Assembly: GCA_018398585.1 (NCBI GenBank)
Contig: JAGTTD010000005.1
Span: 33,978,750-34,042,749, forward strand
DNA from: Simmondsia chinensis
Taxonomy: Eukaryota; Streptophyta; Magnoliopsida; Caryophyllales; Simmondsiaceae
Reading direction: 5' to 3'
DNA length: 64,000 nucleotides
Shown: positions 23,398 to 34,200 of the stretch, in pieces
Position numbering within the stretch: the first letter of the stretch is position 1
Layout of the letters: the number at the start of each line of letters is the position of its first letter
Program-made: the position numbers and the translations under genes
The notes under the pieces: generated by a model
Database searches by the model: none
What the model was told of the DNA's origin: nothing
What the model saw: only the letters and a program-made list of their open reading frames with translations

Positions 23398-25542
23398 GGT
23401 TTGAAATACACAGCCTTACCCCTATAGGGTGTACCCGAAAGGGAGACTATTTCCAAAGGTCTCCAACTCTTAAAAGCAAAAACAAATATTTATAAAATTA
23501 AATTAAAGTCAAAGTTAAGTCAAATAAAGTAGTACTAGACGTGCAAGCATGTAAGTAACAATAAAGCACCAACAATAGCAAACATGGAAGCCTAGGGGCG
23601 CTATGAACTGGCATAGTTGTGTTACTCACTCCTAAGAGCTATGTCACTAAGCCTCAGGGTACTAATATGGAATTTTTCCAAAAACTTTTCATAAAGAAAC
23701 TTTTTTGGGTGAATTATTACATATTAGTACCTTGAGAATTAGTGGTGAAAGAGTGCCTTAGAAGGAAGGGATTTTCTAAAACAAGGGCTTTGTTGAAATG
23801 TTAACAATGGTGCTAGAATTCATACATGGAATGATGATTGGATTCCCAATGTATGCTTCAAGCTCTCTCGTCCCCCCTCGGATGAGACTTGTGACCGTGT
23901 TGCCAATTTTATCACTCCCTCGTCCAGATCTTGGAATGTTACTAAGATTAATATATTCTTTCCCATGAGGTGGCTTGTTCCATAAGGGGACCCCCGTGTC
24001 TGACCCTTCGATTGAGGATAAAATCGTTTGGAAATGGGACGTGAGAGGAGTGTACAAGTTAAGCAAGGCTATGCAGTTTGTGGTTAAGATCTTTCTCTCT
24101 CTCGTGCCTCTACGTCATCTTGTTCCCTGGATGGAAAATATTTATATCGTATTTGGGAGCTTCCTGCCCCCCGAGGGTGCGCACTTTTGTTTGAAGGGAG
24201 TTGCTCAATGCTATCGCTTCGTATGTGAGTTTGTTTGAGGTAGTACGATGTGCCCTTGGTGTACGGCTTTTGAGGAAACTAAATACCATCTTCTATTTTT
24301 TTGTCCTTTCGCTAGCAATTTGGCTTGTGTCACATATCGGTTTTAAATACGATGTAATCGGGTTCCCGGGTTTTCTGCAGTGGTGGGAATCTATTTCTGA
24401 TTTGCTTCGTGATGAATCTCCCTTTTTATCTATGAACTTTTTTTACGTTGGTAGCTTTGGAAGTCCCGATGAAGGCTTGTCCTTCAAAGGGTTAAGGATA
24501 AACCGAAATGGGTCGCTAATGTTCGCATCGTGAGGCTGTTGACTATCTCTCTTTGCTCTCTGAAGAATGGGTCCCCCTTCCTCCCCTTCTGCCGTTAGTT
24601 GGCAAACCCCCCAACACCCCCCCCCCCCCCCCCCCCCCCCGCGGGCGGGGTGCCTATTGATCCTCTTAGAGTTAACACGGATGCTTCTTGGTTTGATGCT
24701 CATTCTCCCACGTGCTGGGCTTTTGTTGTGAGGAATTCCTTGGGGTCGCTTCTTGATGGTGGTTGCGGTTCAGATTTTGCTGCTTCTCCTTTAGTTGCTG
24801 AATGTCGTGCGATCCGGATGGCTTGTCACTTCGCTTTGAGGAAAGGTTATCGCTGATGTGTGGTGGAATCCGATTGCCTCATCGTCATCCAAGCTCTTCA
24901 ATGCCGTTCCCACCCGCCATGGGAGATCGCAGCGTTTATTCATGAAATTGCCTTACTATGCTGTGATTTTTCAATTATTTCTTTTTCTTGGTCTTGTAGA
25001 GCGGCAAATTTTGTTGTCCATGAGGCTGCTTGCTTGCACAATTTATGTGTTTATATGCAGGACTGGGTGTCTTCTCTTGCTCAATTTTGTCTACTATTGC
25101 AGCTAATCATAATGATTAGTTCTATCCTCGGGCTCCTTTGACCAAAAAAAAAAAAATTAAAGAGGAGGGCTAGTTGGGATTTTGAACGCATACACTTTGA
25201 TGGCATTCAAAGAATTAATTACATCAGTACTTAAATAAATATGTGTCCCTTAGGAATATAACCTAGTGGTGGAGAACACCGACAACCAACTACGCCACCC
25301 GGGTTCTAATCCCCACTTTGGCAATTGTGGCTCCCCATTTATGGGGAATTTGAGGGGATTTTACTACCACCCCCCCTTCCCCCAGTCCTTACCGACGTAA
25401 AAAAAAATAAAAATAAATAAGTACTCAAAAATAATTTTATATTTACATTGTCTCGTTATGGTAATTTCAGGGTAAATTTAGGCAAAATGGCAAGCCACTG
25501 TATGTCCTTGTGGAGCCACGCCCGTTCGAAGATTGTAGTTGA
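15030..25542 (+). CDS. APT: Adenine phosphoribosyltransferase (APT), six coding exons
   Basis: Coding exons are 15030-15120, 21378-21488, 22341-22433, 22633-22782, 23098-23156 and 25471-25542 (TGA), together 576 bases for 191 residues. The enzyme converts adenine and PRPP to AMP and pyrophosphate, salvaging adenine and cytokinin bases. The start '[17 protein letters not shown]' and the end '[15 protein letters not shown]' are most like the APT3-5 type of Arabidopsis. '[11 protein letters not shown]' (residues 31-41), '[15 protein letters not shown]' (69-83) and the PRPP-binding loop '[12 protein letters not shown]' (129-140) are all intact, and the length is normal for the family. All junctions keep frame with GT-AG introns except intron 2, which needs a GC donor. 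Intron 1 is 6257 bases and intron 5 is 2314 bases, both full of mobile elements. The gene converges on the EREX-like gene. Confidence 0.95.
15151..15577. mobile_element. MITE-like element of the AGGGATGGCAAT family, APT intron 1
   Basis: It starts AGGGATGCCAATAGG and ends TGTTATCCCT, with degenerate 'gggtatgg/gcgggtg' repeats inside, like the two better copies at 43760-44478 and 44783-45462. No target duplication is recognisable. It begins only 30 bases after the exon 1 donor. Confidence 0.55.
16060..16360 (+). mobile_element. Putative solo LTR / TRIM, APT intron 1
   Basis: The block starts TGTTACGG and ends CTGTAACA. It contains TATAAATAGG (about 16200) and a downstream AATAAAA (about 16247), the usual order in an LTR. 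The flanking five bases do not form a clean duplication, so this is a tentative call. Confidence 0.45.
16632..17101. mobile_element. Mutator-like MITE with perfect 9-bp duplication, APT intron 1
   Basis: TTTATTGTA occurs at 16623-16631 and 17102-17110. The ends between them are imperfect inverted repeats (GGATTTCTTTTACT on the left, AGTAAAAATTCC on the right). A 9-bp duplication is typical of Mutator-like elements. There is no transposase frame. Confidence 0.75.
19268..19394 (+). mobile_element. Au-like SINE within the LINE
   Basis: 'aacaacattcctagtgcc', 'gggctcccgcc', 'ggtggatatacgcttcc' and 'agaggttgttttcgag' follow in the usual order of the family. It runs without a gap into an antisense 5S rRNA segment. 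About 75 bases of LINE sequence are lost at the insertion site. Confidence 0.75.
19395..19503 (-). pseudogene. 5S rRNA pseudogene (5'-truncated, minus strand)
   Basis: The minus strand from about 19503 to 19395 reads as plant 5S rRNA from roughly base 15 to the 3' end plus the CUU trailer. Landmarks are 'ggatcccattagaactc', 'gaagttaagc', 'gagtagtaccaagatgg' and 'aagtcctcgtgttgcacccc'. The internal promoter region is mostly present, but there are several substitutions and the first bases are missing. I treat it as a retroposed fragment, not a working gene. Confidence 0.85.
20196..21377. other. Rest of APT intron 1, no feature recognised
   Basis: AT-rich sequence with a 121-codon open frame (20872-21237) that shows no similarity I recognise and no splice-compatible continuity with APT. 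It ends in the exon 2 acceptor GCGGCAG at 21371-21377. Confidence 0.5.
21489..21490 (+). other. GC splice donor of APT intron 2
   Basis: Frame and family conservation place the exon 2 end at 21488 (GTC GCT G), followed by GC, not GT. The next exon opens at 22341 with GA GTT GAA, giving Gly-Val-Glu as in other APTs. No in-frame GT nearby preserves the conserved residues. Confidence 0.7.
21718..21967. mobile_element. hAT-like MITE, APT intron 2
   Basis: The termini GGGCCTGTTTAGCCAA and CCAAACAGGCC are inverted. The inside is AT-rich with 'aaaaagtgct' and 'tcataaaaagtgct' motifs shared with other copies (25728, 35400, 37228). The TIR type is that of plant hAT MITEs; no 8-bp duplication is certain. 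Confidence 0.65.
22137..22270 (+). mobile_element. Au-like SINE with 16-bp duplication, APT intron 2
   Basis: The 134-base element is flanked by CTTATACACGCTTTAA at 22121-22136 and 22271-22286. It begins GTACAACAACC and ends at 'ggaccccaaccctagaaagaa'. This copy defines the ends of the family in this window. Confidence 0.85.
22930..23075. repeat. AGCTCG-rich repeat fragment, APT intron 4
   Basis: Dispersed 'gagctcg', 'aagctcg' and 'gctcaagc' words resemble the complete element at 45650-46140. Confidence 0.5.
23308..23472 (+). mobile_element. Au-like SINE carrying a T12-G29 run, APT intron 5
   Basis: It has the family order 'acccagtgcc', 'ggctccc', 'acacagcctta', 'gggtgtaccc', 'gagactatttcc'. 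Where other copies read 'gggtctggggagggtgg', this one has 12 T and 29 G. Confidence 0.75.
23356..23396. repeat. Homopolymer T12-G29
   Basis: T at 23356-23367 is followed by an uninterrupted G run at 23368-23396. The exact length may be affected by sequencing. Confidence 0.8.
23750..25156 (+). pseudogene. 5'-truncated LINE (zinc finger and RNase H end), APT intron 5
   Basis: The frame opens with '[11 protein letters not shown]' (about 23815-23850), the usual LINE segment after the RT. An eroded zinc-finger RVT region follows. A fairly intact C-terminal RNase H comes next: 'VNTDASWF' (about 24670), '[15 protein letters not shown]', '[20 protein letters not shown]', then '[13 protein letters not shown]' after one frame change. 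It ends in a poly-A tract at 25143-25156. A 24-base C run interrupts it at 24617-24640. Same strand as APT and not functional. Confidence 0.85.
24617..24640. repeat. C24 homopolymer
   Basis: An uninterrupted C run lies inside the LINE just before its RNase H domain. Confidence 0.8.
25252..25420 (+). mobile_element. tRNA-derived SINE, APT intron 5
   Basis: The Pol III A box (TAGTGGTGGAGA, 25264-25275) and B box (GGGTTCTAATCC, 25301-25312) are spaced as in a tRNA. An unrelated body and an A-rich tail (about 25398-25420) follow. It cannot fold as a complete tRNA. It ends about 50 bases before the last APT exon. Confidence 0.75.
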
Positions 25543-25727
25543 GGTACGTTTTTATTAAGAATTTCATTTGTGAGTCTTAGTAAGATATTTTTATAAGAGA
25601 GATGTTAGAAAAAGCGCTTAGTACACAAGTCTAGCAGACTGTTGCACTTGATACCAATTAGTTTTAGGATTGAATCGTTTGGACTTTTATGTCAAAATGA
25701 TGTATGCCAACTCTATAAGTTAAGATC

Positions 25728-25955
25728 TGTTTGGCTATGCTGTAAAATTTTTACTTTTTTTTTTCATAATCACGTTTTCTTGAATCATAATAAAGGAACT
25801 CTCTCTTAAAAAAATTCAATTCCTCTGTTTTTTAAGACGTTTTTACATGTAGACTAAAATTTTAGGAAAAAAAACTCAATAGGGTGCTTTCCATTTCGTT
25901 TTGAAAATCACTTTTGAGCCAAAAATAAAGGTATGACCAAATAGGCACTGAGTTG
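25728..25955. mobile_element. hAT-like MITE downstream of APT
   Basis: It starts 'agatctgtttggctatg' and ends 'gaccaaataggcac', the inverted TIR type of 21718-21967. Internal 'cacttttgagccaaaaata' and poly-A/T match the family. Confidence 0.5.
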
Positions 25956-26782
25956 CTGGTAAGATTACCTGGCATTGTAAAATAGCTGTCCTTTTTAAAC
26001 TTGAGCTAAAAAAAACTTTAATGAGCTTAAGTTCAAGCCGAACCTTTATTGAGCTATAGAAACATTGTCGAAGGTTGGTTTAATAAGATATTAGTATGCT
26101 TGAAACTCCACTTATCTTGGGTCATCAGCCTAATCATTCTTAGTAGAGCTCGTTATTGATTTGAGCTTACTATCTTATAGAGCTAGCGGAGTTGCTATCA
26201 AGCCATCGAACTAATTCCGAGCGATTAGCAAGCCATTAATAAGCCTCTAACCAGCCCTTCGCAAAACTATTTATAAGAGTCAATTAATCAAAGCATCATG
26301 CTGTTCAAACTCGTCTCATTAAGCTTACCAGGCATTCTCAAACTCAGTTCAGTAACTTATTGAACCTCCAAATCGAACAAGAATGAGTCCCGATTGATTT
26401 CAAATATGAGCATTTATTAATACTTCATTTGTTTAAACATGAACTTCCCATAACAATTTAAGCTTTTTTTAAGCTGCCAACGCGTCTTTGGCTGAAGTGT
26501 AAAAAAAACTATTCAAATCAAAAACCCTTTTCGCTGAAGCACTTCTGTAAAAAGTATATCGAATATGTGTACAACTTTTGCTTCTAGTTCTACGTTAAAA
26601 GAAAAACTATTCTTTGCTCGTATTTAAAGGTAGAGAAACAACTTATACTTCATTAGAAACATTTTTTTTTTTTTTTTTTATTTGACTGAATATCATCAAA
26701 TCCTGAAAAACAAGCACATTTTTGGGGGGAAAAAGGACCCTAAAAGTGGTATTAGCTGATCCTTTATATTTTCTCGTTTCAG

Positions 26783-27000
26783 AAGGGACTGGGGGAGGAA
26801 CTGAGAAGGAGAACAACAACAGAGCTCCAGGGAAGACTGCAAAGTTTTTTTATTTCCCGAATTAATTTTTTTAATTATCAGAAGAAAAAACTCAGCTTGA
26901 ACAATCCAAATTCAATAATTCCCAATTTTCACCATTTTATTTTTTTTCCATTGAAGAAAACTAAATTCTGTATTTTCCTGAGATTGCTCGACAGAATTGC
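26783..27000 (+). other. Possible 3' UTR exon of APT
   Basis: The APT stop codon is followed by GGTACG, a possible donor directly after TGA. A strong pyrimidine tract and CAG acceptor sit at 26763-26782. The sequence beyond is purine-rich and unlike the mobile elements around it. The intron would lie in the 3' UTR. Inference only. Confidence 0.3.
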
Positions 27001-27002
27001 AT

Positions 27003-27008
27003 ACTTCT

Positions 27009-27045
<37 letters not shown>

Positions 27046-27235
27046 ATAAATAAGAAGCAAGCCTAAAAGGGCACAAACATAGGGGGCAAGGCCCGAAAGT
27101 AAGAAGCATCAAGGCAATTGAACTAACACTCGAACCCCAACAAAAAGTTAAACTCCAAACCCGAAATCTAAATAAATAAGAACAATAGACAGAAACAATT
27201 ATAGGCTGAAACAACCAAAGCTAAAGCCAGAAAAG
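27003..27235 (-). mobile_element. LINE 3' end, minus strand
   Basis: A poly-A tail, seen as T at about 27011-27044, is preceded on the minus strand by 'gcttcttatttatca' and a non-coding 3' UTR of about 190 bases, the common form of a short 5'-truncated plant LINE. It lies between the two convergent genes. Confidence 0.65.
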
Positions 27236-27927
27236 AAAAAGATGGTGTAGCTTCAGAGTCTGATATATTTTTCTATTTAGCTTTTTTCTTTTTACTGAAA
27301 CTGAAAATTGGATGTTACACATGATTTGTTCTTGGTCCTTCACCTTTGTTTTAGTTCTCACTCCAAATTAAAAAATCCAGTTGAATAAGAAAGCAAAAAT
27401 TAGAAACAATTTTAAAACGTTTAATTCTGTAAATACGCACAAAACAATTAAGTAAACAGGCCCACAGCAAATAGCCTATAACTAGATGAATAACACTATT
27501 TCCATATTCTAACAAATAAATTTTAACTATATTAATCCAACATGTACAAATACAAAAATTAATAATTGTGCAAACACATTTTGTTCAAATTATTGATAGG
27601 ATGGCACCGCCCTGCTTTATATCGCGAGTTTTTTCAAAATTCATAGAATGGACACTAACGATCACAATGGATATGGATGAACCTCCGAACAATCCCTTTC
27701 TTTTTTTTGGAAAAATAAATACAACCTCCAAAAACACTTGACCGAGCTATGCTACAGTAATACTTTTTGCAGAAATACTTAAGCAAAGAATAATATAAAT
27801 CGGTTTTCTTTCAAAAATTTTAGTTTTCGCTTTTATTTCTATGTTAAAGAAGTACTATTTTCCAACCATTGCTTCTATTTCACAAGCACTTTTCTTTCGG
27901 ACCGAATACCGTTAAAATCCACAAAAA

Positions 27928-27985
27928 TCAACAATAACAACAAACCCAGCACCTCAAAAGCTCCCGGCAATGTAGGGTCTGGGAT
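27928..27985 (+). mobile_element. SINE head fragment
   Basis: 'caacaataacaacaaacccagcacc', split over 27930-27955, and 'gctcccggcaatgtagggtctggg' follow the Au-like order for the first 55 bases only. Confidence 0.55.
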
Positions 27986-28263
27986 TAAAATCCAAAAAAG
28001 TAATTTTTCTGAAAAAAAAAATGGAGAAAAAGATTATAGGACACAAAAAAAGCAACATGTTATGAAAGTAGCAAAAAGCAGTGTCCTTATGTTCGAAACA
28101 ATTAACTCAGGTTTCTCTTATGGGAGATAAAATAACATAATACAACAGCTCTAGTTTTATTTATCTGTACCCTAAGCTCCCATTTTTTACATATATATCC
28201 GGAAAATTCACACTAGTCTTTTTACCCCAGATAAAAAGTGGGAAAATTACAAGATAATATCAT

Positions 28264-31200
28264 TTAACTCATCATTTTAAAAAGCTGTTTTAATACACTT
28301 TCTCTATATGCATCTTCTTTCTCATCATCCATCGTAAACATAGAACGAATAAAAGAGTTTACCTGTTTCCTTAATTTCGCGTTATCGGCAAAGATATCTC
28401 TCAGCATCTGTCTTAACTCGGTGTCAATTCTCTTCATATCGTCGTTACGGGGAAGTATCTCGGCTTCTGGAGCTAAACTTTGAGTCTGACATAGTCGGGT
28501 TGTATGATTTAACTTTCACGTTCAATTAGAAAAGAACAAGAAACAGGGTATATAACAGATATTAAGCAACAAATGCGACTGTTTGAAGCCCCTTTTCAAA
28601 ATTAGATATCTTATTAGTTTATTTGTACCGTATACTACCATTATAATTGGAGAAATGGTGACCAATGCTTGTTACATTATAAACGTATACAAGGATAGGT
28701 ATATTAGTTAGTATTATAATATGAAGTGGATTACTGAGGTGTTTTAAGCATCTAAACACCTTGGTTGCTATAACGGTGTCTCCATCTTCATCAAAAATAG
28801 GGATACAACTGAGCCAATCCGGCTCCGCAACCTAGTCATGAAGCTCGAAAGGCCCAGCTCCTTTTGAGTTCAAGCCAAGCCAGCTTGTTTAGCTTACTGA
28901 GCCAATGGGTGAGCCTTACGAAGCTTTCGCTTGTAGCTTCATGAGTCCAAATGAGTCTAAGTGAGCCTATCTTAATACAAGTCTAATTATGCGCAAATTG
29001 ATCCAAATTTGAACCCGGATGAGTCAAGCTCAAGCCTAAACAAGCCAAGACCAGCTTAGATGAGCCAAGCCGAGCCTTGAGCCTAGGCTCGACCGCACTC
29101 CTATGCACCCCTACTCAAAAGACAAAGTTAAAATATAATTTATGGTTATTTAAATTTTAGTACCTCAATATTTTTAAAAATAATAAAAAGGACCCCGACT
29201 TTTTTTGAATTAATAAAAAGGTCCCACTCATGCGTGATTACATCATTTTTTGTTGATAGAGCGGACCTGACAACTTTTTATCAATGCTACAATAAATGAA
29301 AAAAAAGTATGCTTCCGCACCCTTATTCTTACTTTATAAGCGCGAAATTCGAGATGTATTACATAAAAACTAAACTATCTGTTTTCACTTAATTTGTTCC
29401 AAAATATGGTTATTAAAGGGTATTTTTGTCATTTTACTGTAGCATTAAAAACACAGCTGTCACATCAGCTCTGTCGACTAAAAGTGCGTCATCACATTGG
29501 AAAGGAGCGTTTTTATTAATGCAAGAGAAACTTAGAGGCCTTTTTATTAATTCAAAAAGGTTAGGATTTTTTTTATTATTTTCAAAAAATCAGGGTACTA
29601 AAATGTAAATAACCCTCCTATAATTTAACACAAAAGAAGTCATTTTACATACAAAGCCATCAATAGAATATGGTCAAACCATGGAAAGAAAATAACAAGC
29701 AGAAAATGATGCTTCATGTAACAAGAAAGCTTACCTCTGCAAGGAGGACACCAATATGGTTATCAGATTCTGTCAAGAGATTCAGAATCTTGGACATCGA
29801 TGAAGAACCCACAACATAACTAGAATCCGTGTCGAATTTAATGGCGCACTCTTGCAGCTGACCGCGAAGAATTTCACATTCGCTCAATAGCCTCTTCTTC
29901 GCAGCCAACGCATGCTCATTTCTTTCTTCTTGCTCATGCAAGAGAGTCTGAAAATGCAGAAAGAAGGATTAGCCATGGAACAAACTACAAGGATTAGTTC
30001 GCAGTTGTTAAAGCCTGCAAATCACTACTCGATTGCACGATTTGATTAGGCCACAGTAAACATCGCATCATGAATCACAAATTAAAAGAATCGTGCCAAA
30101 TTTGTTATAAATATGAAAGGTCCACATAAATATGAAACAATTAAAAAGGGCTAGTTACGACATATGTTCGTGTATTTTACATATTACTTCAATTTAGTCC
30201 CTGTACACTTTATATTGGGTCAATTTTTAATACTCGCGTCACAAGTGGCTTTAAAGTGGGTCAACCCATGGGTTTGTACTGCATGCACTTGCATCTGACA
30301 TGATCAAACCCTTAAAAAATACGCCATTAACTTCAATTCCACTATATGACTAATTAACACAACGTACATGATATAGGACCTAAATTGATATGATTGAAGT
30401 AAAAGGATTAAATTGACACAATGGTTAAAGTACAATAGTTATATGGTAATGAAAGAATTACGAGTAAGAAGTAAAGTAAATTCACAAACCTCTATTTCAA
30501 ATTTTTCCTGCAACGATTTATGAAGCTGCTGCTGTAGTTCGTTTTGGGATCTTCTCAAGGACTTAACCTCTTTAACAAGAACTTTTATATCTGATTTCGA
30601 TTTCAATTCGAGCTCTTCATGTTTCTTAAGCAAGGCATTGAGCTGCTCTTTTGTTGTATCCAACTCCTGCAGCAAGTCATCTTTCTCCTGGATACGTGTC
30701 ATACTTGGGGACTCAGTTTGCAACTTGTCACCCTGGAGGCGTCAGCCGTTAATTATTGAATAATCATTGTAAATACAGGCGTTCAATATTGGTCTGAATG
30801 GAAAAACGAGTTATTTAGTATAGGTTTAAAAAGAACAGTTTGCCATCAGGTTTGGATTTGAATCCCTCGCATGGAAATTTATTGTTCTACAATGTGATCA
30901 TGATGGACTCCGGTTTAGCTAGGACAATCCGATCCAACACTGGATCGGTTATGATTTGTTTTGCTTCTCGATCCGGTCTAATCTGGGTTTTGCCCAATGA
31001 ATACCTCTAGGTTTTATTTAGCACATGGGGTTGGTCCGATTGGAGCCAGGAATTGAGACTAAAACTGGAATTGAGGTTCAGAATTCCATTGTCATTTCAA
31101 CTACAAGAATCAGAATTACACTTTCATCACTCAAGTTCATGGAATTGGGTTTTAACTAAATATCATACATTCTGTATATTATTGACCCAAAATCCAAAAT

Positions 31201-34200
31201 AATCCAAATCCCTTGACATGAAACCAAAGGTGACTCGAAACCTAAAGATCTTACCCGACCTAAATTTGATCCGAAACTTAAAATGACTCAAATTGAATGA
31301 ATTGAGCCCTAACTGTCTTGACTTGGTTTAAACACAACCTAGGCTAACTCAAACCCAAAATGACCTTACTTGACTCGGACTCCACTTTAATGAGATTCAA
31401 CCGAGTTGATTTAAGAACCGGAGATGACACTACCTAATTCACTCATTCCCGACCTAAATTTGACCCAACTTGTGTTAATACAATTTAAAACGACACAACC
31501 AGATTGAACTGAAACCAAGATGGCTCAAGCCTAAAACGACCCAAACTTACTCAAAGTTAGCCCATGCTTACTCAAATACTAAAATGACCCAACATGATTA
31601 ACCCAAAATCCGAGATGTCTCAAACATGAAAAGTTCCGACCTGAGTTGATCAAGAGTCCAGATGACTCAAACCTGAAATGATCCAGTGTCTAAAACCCGA
31701 CCCTAGTTGATTTGGAACATAGAATAATCTAACCCAATTGACCAAAAACCCGAGAGGATTAAATAGTTAATGAATTACACTTCCAACTTGTGATTCCTTT
31801 GATTACCCAAACTATGGTATTTCAATTTCATCCTAATTTAATTTGAATAATTGCAAAACCACAACGCAATTTTAATTTCATGGGTTCAACAAAGCCAATT
31901 CTAAATGGAGAAAAGGAAGCTTCAAACTAGTGTGGCAAACATCAAAAGGGACAAAAAAAGGAATAAGAGAAGGGGGGGACCTCTTGAGATTTCAATCTAA
32001 GCTCCATTTCCAATGACTTCCTTCGTAGTTCCTCCATATCCCACTGCATTTTCGTAATCCGATCTTTCTCGAGCGAAACCGCCTGCTGTAGGTTTTCCTT
32101 ACTTTTCTCTTTGGTAGTCTCAAGTTCAACTTCCAGATCCTTGACCTGCAAAATGCAAAATTTTTCTAAGGTTCACATACAGCTAACTTTAACGCCGTGG
32201 TATCAAATAGCGGTTCACAGTTGTATAATGGTCACCGTCACAGTATAGCTGAAGCACGGTATCACGGATATCACACAACGGGTCATGATGTTTATGTTGG
32301 GTTTTCCAAGGGAACATAAGATGCTTTGAACTTTGCATTTGCAAAAATTTGAATAAATAGCTATACAATCAGTAACTTCTATGTATCTTTGATAGTCAAC
32401 ATGTTTACACACACACACGCGCAGCCATTTATCATTTAGATATCTTGGCATCTCAAAATGTTTAATAAGTGGCCTTGAGGTTTCAAAATTTTTATTATCT
32501 AGATAGCCTCTCTTCAAGTTAACACCCTGAAGGGGGAAGGCTACGTACATCTGCCCCCCCAGACCCTGCGTAGGCGGGAGCCCTTGCGGCACTAGGTATG
32601 TTCCTATAGCCTCTAATGCAATCAAATTAATTTTTATCAAAATCTGGCAAATTTTATATGGAGATTGCTTTTGTGGCACATGATAATTAATATATACATG
32701 CCATCAAAAAGTCATCGGAGTCGAAATCATATTGCATTCTTAACATGATACAAGAGGAAATGAAAAGATCACTCACATCAGCAATAATTTGACACTTACC
32801 CTGGTGGTGAGATAATCTTTCACAGCAATTTCTTGATTCAGTCTCGTGATAAGATCCTCCATATCGGTTTTTGCAGTGACCAGCCGACGCTGCATTGTCA
32901 AAAGAACTCGATCCAATTTTGGCTGCTGATCTCTCGGTAAATATAGCTGTCCATGATTACGCGACCGTGACTCGGCCCCACTGGGACCCACAATGGCTCT
33001 CGGAATCTCGGACCCACCAGAAACATGAACTGAACCTTCACTAACCAAGTTGGGTGCCCACGAATTCGACAGTTCGCTACCTCTATACGAACTCATGTCA
33101 CTCTCTATGCTCTCGTCAGAGAGCTTTCGGGTATGGTCACCCCCTATTAGTAAAATAGGGTACAAGAACATATATGAGTATTATTTCACATAAAAACTTC
33201 ATCAAAAATTTATTGACTTATAAAAGTAATTGAAAATGTTAGCCCAATGGCGGTAGCAGAGACGTAACACATAGTCATGATAGAGTATAGGCAATAATCT
33301 AAGAGTTAAAATGGCAAATTTATCAAAATATAGAATAAGGATACATAAGTTAGATGCAAGAATTGATTATTTTCGATTCTTATTAATTTTCTAAATGGGA
33401 AAAATGTGGATATGTGCTATAATACATGTATTATATGAATAACATCAAAAAAACGCGTATGCTACTGTGTTACTGACAACTATACATAAATGTCATTTTT
33501 AAACGGGAAAACCTGTCCAATATCCGTATTATATGCTTTTTTTTACTAAAAGAGTGGTCACCTCCATACCGTGATTCGATTCAAACAAAGTATCCATTCT
33601 ATCAATAACAGAAGAAGTTGCTTTCGAGGTGCTCCCATTATTAGTGATATCCCTCATTTGACCTGTACGATGGGGAAACCCTTCCAATTGGTCCAAGATA
33701 GTCTCTCCCATCAAAAGGCCTTCTTCGATATTCGACATGCCATACTTAACTAGATTTTCAATCGGGTTTGTCAAATCGTCATCAAATGTTAGGTCTTCTA
33801 GGCCGACTTCAGAAGTATCGTCTCTTCCCAAACTAGGACTACCGAGTTCTGACGTCTCATAAGCAGTGTCACTTCCGTAATTTGATGTCATTGATGCGCT
33901 ACCGGCTAGGGCAGTTAAGCTTGAACTGTGATGGTGTTCATGTGAGGAAACTGTGCTGTTCGGGGAAGCGTTTCCTTCGGAAGAATGTTGGTTTACTTCT
34001 TGGAATGCTGAATACAAGAGAACCTGTTAGTGTGAAAGGTGAGGGAATGAAACAAGTACAGCTAAGTGTCTGCTAGGTTAAATGAAAATTTTTTCTTCAC
34101 AAATATTTTCATTAGAAAATATTTTTTTTCTCTAAAATTTGTTTTTCAAGCTAAAGAAAATCGTTTCATCCTTTAAATTCGTATGGGTTCGTACTTGGCC

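Noticed and set aside
25260..25330. tRNA gene
   Set aside because: A and B boxes are present, but no acceptor stem pairing and no plausible anticodon stem; the A-rich tail fits a SINE.
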